Assembly: GCA_902796535.1 (NCBI GenBank)
Contig: CADBPL010000052.1
Coordinates: 1-8,915 of the forward strand
Direction: 5' to 3'
From: Oscillospiraceae bacterium
Lineage (GTDB): Bacteria; Bacillota; Clostridia; Oscillospirales; Acutalibacteraceae
DNA length: 8,915 nucleotides
Positions 6,038 through 8,915 of the stretch are shown here, piece by piece (the first letter of the stretch is position 1; each line of letters starts with the position of its first letter). Both the position numbers and the translations under genes were made by a program. Under the pieces are notes generated by a model that did no database searches, had not been told where the DNA came from, and saw only the letters and a list, made by a program, of their open reading frames with translations.

Positions 6038-7141
6038 TTAGGAAATCTTTAACTGATTCCACAGATTATTGATGTAGGCGAGCGTTTCGGGGTCGAGATT
6101 CTGGAAATACTGCATTTTGCTCACGACCTCCTGCGGCGGATAGATCACTTCGTTCCCTCTCAGCGAATAATCGGGGTTGGACGTGACCGCCGTGTTGGGC
6201 GAACCGTAATAGATCGCTTCGGCGTTGGCCAGCGCTACCTCAGGCTCCATGAGGAAGTTGATGTAAAGCTTGGCGGCCTCAACGTTGCCGGCGGACGCGG
6301 GAATGCAGACCGAATCGACCGATGCGTTGCTGCCCTCCTTCGGATAAACAAAGGCAAGGTCGGGGTTGACTTCCTTCATGGTCACGTAATCGCCGGAATA
6401 ATACGGCGCGATGGCAGCGTTGCCGCCCTCCATCTTGTTGAACACTTCGTCCATGACGTAGGACTGAATGAGCGGCTTTTGCTCCTTCAGCTTTTCAAAC
6501 GCGGCGTCCCAATCCGCTTTGTTGTTGGAGTTGACGTCCTGCTGCAGATAATACTGCGCCACGCCGAACGCATCGCGGGAATTGTTGAAATTGAGAATGT
6601 TGCCGGCGTATTTCTTATCCCACATAACGCCCCAGCTGTCGGGCGAGCCTTCGACCATGGTCGAATTGTAAATCAGGCCGACATAGCAGAACTGATAAGG
6701 CACGGAGTATTCGTTCGCCGGGTCAAAATAGAGGTTTTTGAATTCGTCAGCGATGTACTTATAGTTAGAAAGAGCGGTAACGTCAAACTTTTGCAGCAGG
6801 TTTTCCGTGATGAGGCGGGCGATCATATAATCGGACGGAATGACGATGTCATATGCCGCGCCGCCGCTCTTGAGCTTGGTGTAAAGGCTTTCATTGGAAT
6901 CGTATTCCGAATAATTGACGTGAATGCCGGTCAGCTTTTCAAACTCCTTGTTGACGTTCAGCGACCCTTCGGAGCCGTCGGAAATGTACTGACCCCAGTT
7001 GTAAACGTTCAGAACGGTGCCTTCATAATCGCGCGGATATTCGGCCTCGACCGTGAGCGTCGAGGTCTCTTTTTTTCCGCAACCGAACAGGCAAAGCGCA
7101 GCAAGAACAACGCAGAGGAATACCGAACAAAACCTTTTCAT
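6038..7141 (-). CDS. potD: Spermidine/putrescine-type ABC transporter substrate-binding lipoprotein
   Basis: The extracellular receptor that captures polyamines and delivers them to PotB/PotC. The 367-residue protein begins with a lipoprotein signal and lipobox LFGC, putting the lipidated Cys at C21, so it is anchored to the outer face of the membrane. The mature part follows the PotD fold: VYNWGQYIS (W49 and Y52, matching E. coli W34 and Y37), NESLYTKLKSG, AYDIVIPSDY (S103, Y105), YSVPYQF, NNSRDAFG (D190 at the E. coli E171 position), APYYSGDYV (Y247 at W229), VDSVCIP (D276 matching D257, which binds the polyamine amine) and INFLMEPEVA. The position of E. coli W255 seems to be Ser274, so substrate preference may differ. 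It lies 21 nt after potC with an AAAGGA site 9 nt before its ATG, and is followed closely by the secreted hydrolase gene. Related receptors bind other cationic or small organic ligands, so the exact substrate is unproven. Confidence 0.93.
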   Translation of the reverse strand: MKRFCSVFLCVVLAALCLFGCGKKETSTLTVEAEYPRDYEGTVLNVYNWGQYISDGSEGSLNVNKEFEKLTGIHVNYSEYDSNESLYTKLKSGGAAYDIVIPSDYMIARLITENLLQKFDVTALSNYKYIADEFKNLYFDPANEYSVPYQFCYVGLIYNSTMVEGSPDSWGVMWDKKYAGNILNFNNSRDAFGVAQYYLQQDVNSNNKADWDAAFEKLKEQKPLIQSYVMDEVFNKMEGGNAAIAPYYSGDYVTMKEVNPDLAFVYPKEGSNASVDSVCIPASAGNVEAAKLYINFLMEPEVALANAEAIYYGSPNTAVTSNPDYSLRGNEVIYPPQEVVSKMQYFQNLDPETLAYINNLWNQLKIS

Positions 7142-7162
7142 AACAAACAGTCCTTTCTGATT

Positions 7163-7972
7163 TTATTGACGTAAAGCTTTTTCTTTTTTCTCCGATCTGG
7201 CCTGTGACAGATTGATCAGAACAAGCAGCAGAAGAATGACAAAAAAGATGATGGTCGACAGCGCATACATATCGGGCTTGACCGTTTTTTTGGTCATGGC
7301 ATAGATGCGCAGCGGGAGCGTTTGAAAATTGGGGCCCGTGACGAAATAGCTGATGACAAAATCATCCAGCGACAGGGTAAACGCCATGATCAGGCCGGAA
7401 AACACACTGCCCATGATCGACGGCAGCGTGGCTTTAAAGAACGCGCTGAGCGGCGTACAGCCGAGATCCTGCGCCGCTTCCTCTAAATGCGGATCGGTCT
7501 GCCGGAGCTTGGGCAGCACATTGAGGATCACATAGGGAAGGTTAAACGTGATGTGGGCAATCAGCAGCGTGCCGAAGCCGAGAACGTTATTAACGTGGAG
7601 GAGCCTGCCCGCAAACACAAACAGCAGCATCATCGAAATACCGGTCACGATATCGGGGTTCATCATCGGCACGTTCGTTATCGACATCGTCGCCGATTTC
7701 AACACTTTCGAGCGCATCCGGTCGATGCCGACGGCGGCCGCCGTGCCGATCACCGTTGCCGCAATCGACGACAAAACGGCAAGCACCAGCGTGTTTTGCA
7801 GCGCGGTCAGGGTAGCGGAATCCTTGACGACCTCACCGTACCATTTCAGCGAAAAGCCTTCAAACACAGCCGTGCTGCGTCCGGCATTGAACGAGAAGAA
7901 AATGAGCACGGCGATCGGCGCGTAAAGGAACACATAGACCAGAGCCAGATAGAACCGGGAAACAGCCTTCAT
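7163..7972 (-). CDS. potC: Polyamine-type ABC transporter permease PotC
   Basis: The second membrane subunit of the importer, forming the translocation path with PotB. At 269 residues it has the usual length and about six membrane segments (near 8-28, 58-82, 103-122, 132-153, 186-206 and 236-256). The cytoplasmic EAA loop that docks on the ATPase is present as EEAAQDLGCTPLSAFFKATLP (E165-A166-A167, G171, P184). The SLDDFVISYF segment after it is typical of PotC proteins. The ATG overlaps the potB stop as ATGA, so the two permeases are probably translationally coupled in equal amounts. The C-terminus is a short Lys/Arg/Glu-rich cytoplasmic tail. The next gene on the strand is potD. The alternative is a permease for a related substrate in the same class (PotC/YdcV-like). 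Confidence 0.94.
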   Translation of the reverse strand: MKAVSRFYLALVYVFLYAPIAVLIFFSFNAGRSTAVFEGFSLKWYGEVVKDSATLTALQNTLVLAVLSSIAATVIGTAAAVGIDRMRSKVLKSATMSITNVPMMNPDIVTGISMMLLFVFAGRLLHVNNVLGFGTLLIAHITFNLPYVILNVLPKLRQTDPHLEEAAQDLGCTPLSAFFKATLPSIMGSVFSGLIMAFTLSLDDFVISYFVTGPNFQTLPLRIYAMTKKTVKPDMYALSTIIFFVILLLLVLINLSQARSEKKEKALRQ

Positions 7973-8796
7973 ATGATCATGCCTCCTTCCTCATCATCCG
8001 TGAAGCGGTTCATGATCGCCATGGAAATCAGGATCAGCACCATTAAAATCAACGACAGCGAAGCGCCGAGGTTGAAGTTGTTAACGCTCTGGAACTGGCT
8101 TTCAATGGCGTCGCCAATGAGCAAAAAGCTGCCGCCGCCGAGTTTTTGCGAAATGTAGAAGGTGCTGACCGAGGGCACAAAGACCATCGTGATCCCGGAA
8201 ACGACGCCGGGCAGGCTGAGCGGAAAGATCACGCGGAAAAGCACGTTGAAGCGGCTGCCGCCGAGATCCTGCGCCGCCTCGATCACGCTGCGGTCAAGCT
8301 TGGACATGATGGTAAAGATCGGTAAAATCATATAGGGCAGATAGTTGTAGACCATGCCGAGCACCACGGCGCCGCCCGTGTTGAGAAACCCGTTTGGCCT
8401 GCCCAGCCCAATGAGCGTCAGAAGCTTGTTCAAAATGCCGTTGCGCTCAAGGATGAGCATCCAGGAATAGGTGCGGATCAACAGATTCATCCACATGGGC
8501 AGCATCACCAGCAGGATCATCGTGCGCTGCGCATTGGCCTGCTTTTGCGAAAGGAAATAGGCAAACGGATAGGCCAGCAAAAAGCAAATGACGGTGGAAA
8601 GCAGCCCGAACCACATGGACAGACCAATGGTCGGCAAATAGTCGCGCAGCTTGAAAATGCTCTCGAACGAAAACTGCCCCTTGGCGTTAGTAAACGCATA
8701 ATAGATGACGGCGAGCAGCGGCACAACAATGAACACCACCGCCCAGACCATGTGGGGCGCGACCGCCATGCGGGAAAAGAAAGAGGATTTTTTCAT
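7969..8796 (-). CDS. potB: Polyamine-type ABC transporter permease PotB
   Basis: The first membrane subunit of the importer, 275 residues, with about six membrane segments (near 14-34, 58-83, 92-113, 142-163, 193-214 and 245-263). The EAA loop reads IEAAQDLGGSRFNVLFRVIFP (E173-A174-A175, G179, P192). The LPMWMNLLIRTYSWM block (99-113) is a hallmark of PotB. The start ATG is 4 nt after the stop of the ATPase gene and has a GGAGG site 9 nt upstream lying within that gene's last codons. At its 3' end the codons for Glu-Gly-Gly form the AAGGAGG site used by potC, and the stop codon overlaps the potC start. It works with PotC, PotA and PotD. Confidence 0.94.
   Translation of the reverse strand: MKKSSFFSRMAVAPHMVWAVVFIVVPLLAVIYYAFTNAKGQFSFESIFKLRDYLPTIGLSMWFGLLSTVICFLLAYPFAYFLSQKQANAQRTMILLVMLPMWMNLLIRTYSWMLILERNGILNKLLTLIGLGRPNGFLNTGGAVVLGMVYNYLPYMILPIFTIMSKLDRSVIEAAQDLGGSRFNVLFRVIFPLSLPGVVSGITMVFVPSVSTFYISQKLGGGSFLLIGDAIESQFQSVNNFNLGASLSLILMVLILISMAIMNRFTDDEEGGMII
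7982..7988 (-). promoter_or_regulatory. Ribosome binding site of potC inside potB
   Basis: AAGGAGG is encoded by the last codons of potB, 9 nt before the potC ATG at 7972. It selects this ATG over the out-of-frame ATG at 7980 and accounts for the conserved Gly-Gly near the PotB C-terminus. Confidence 0.7.
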
Positions 8797-8800
8797 CTGC

Positions 8801-8915
8801 TCACGCCTCCTCGGTCATATCGACGGAAGCGTCGGATAATTCGTCAAACTCCTCACTGAACGAGCTGTAATCGCCGTAAAGGCCGGAATACTCGCTCTTT
8901 TTCATCACGTGGATG
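8801..8915 (-). CDS. potA: Probable PotA ABC transporter ATPase, C-terminal end only
   Basis: The last 37 codons of a minus-strand gene whose body lies right of the window. The frame is open to the window edge and ends in TGA 4 nt before the potB ATG. The visible peptide starts IHVMKKSEY, resembling the closing strand of the regulatory OB-type domain in Gram-positive PotA proteins ('PEDIHVM'). It continues into an acidic tail of about 33 residues with 10 Asp/Glu and 7 Ser, ending in TEEA. PotA is the ATPase that powers polyamine import and normally precedes potB, so gene order carries most of the identification; none of the nucleotide-binding motifs (Walker A, signature, Walker B) are in the window. 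The acidic tail is longer than I would expect for PotA. The last GAGGAGG codons double as the potB ribosome binding site. Confidence 0.68.
   Translation of the reverse strand, partial: IHVMKKSEYSGLYGDYSSFSEEFDELSDASVDMTEEA

Noticed and set aside
7142..7162. Possible separate promoter or terminator between potC and potD
   Set aside because: The 21-nt gap holds only the potD ribosome binding site and AT-rich sequence; no hairpin or -35/-10 pair was seen.
6479..7174. Plus-strand open frame opposite potD (231 codons)
   Set aside because: It lies entirely over the well-conserved potD coding sequence and is a codon-bias shadow; the plus-strand frames opposite potB and potC are of the same kind.

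Overview
The window looks like chromosomal DNA from an anaerobic, moderately GC-rich member of the Bacillota (class Clostridia, perhaps an Oscillospiraceae- or Christensenellaceae-like gut organism). This is inferred from strong AGGAGG-type ribosome binding sites, a PotD-type solute-binding lipoprotein, short MKK-type signal peptides, compact gene packing and the protein families present. The taxonomic call is a guess. No phage, transposon, CRISPR, tRNA or rRNA sequence was seen, and no stretch over 300 bases lacks a gene.

Layout, left to right. (1) Bases 2-538, plus strand: the C-terminal 178 residues of a GTP-dependent phosphoenolpyruvate carboxykinase. (2) Bases 539-640: a convergent intergenic region holding two intrinsic terminators back to back, one per strand. 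(3) Bases 641-4457, minus strand: a two-gene unit, a GH2 LacZ-type beta-galactosidase (1000 aa) followed 7 nt later by a Cof-type HAD phosphatase. (4) Bases 4458-4602: an AT-rich control region with a good sigma-A-type promoter (extended -10) for lacZ, a near-perfect 23-bp palindrome over the predicted start point that also has the shape of an intrinsic terminator, and an upstream AT-rich nested inverted repeat. (5) Bases 4603-8915, minus strand: a tightly packed operon reading potA (3' end only), potB, potC, potD and then a secreted alpha/beta hydrolase (lipase-like).

How the genes work together. PotA (cytoplasmic ATPase), PotB and PotC (permeases) and PotD (lipoprotein receptor) form a polyamine-type ABC importer. 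The downstream secreted hydrolase has its own strong ribosome binding site 22 nt after potD, with no room for a terminator, so it is probably co-expressed with the importer. That pairing is the least expected feature here. LacZ has no signal peptide and would split imported lactose or other beta-galactosides in the cytoplasm; the HAD enzyme probably dephosphorylates a sugar phosphate or similar metabolite. PEPCK is an unrelated central-metabolism gene. Most of the window is ordinary housekeeping and catabolic content. I do not see a clearly novel multi-gene system; the best leads are the potABCD-hydrolase linkage and the lacZ promoter palindrome.
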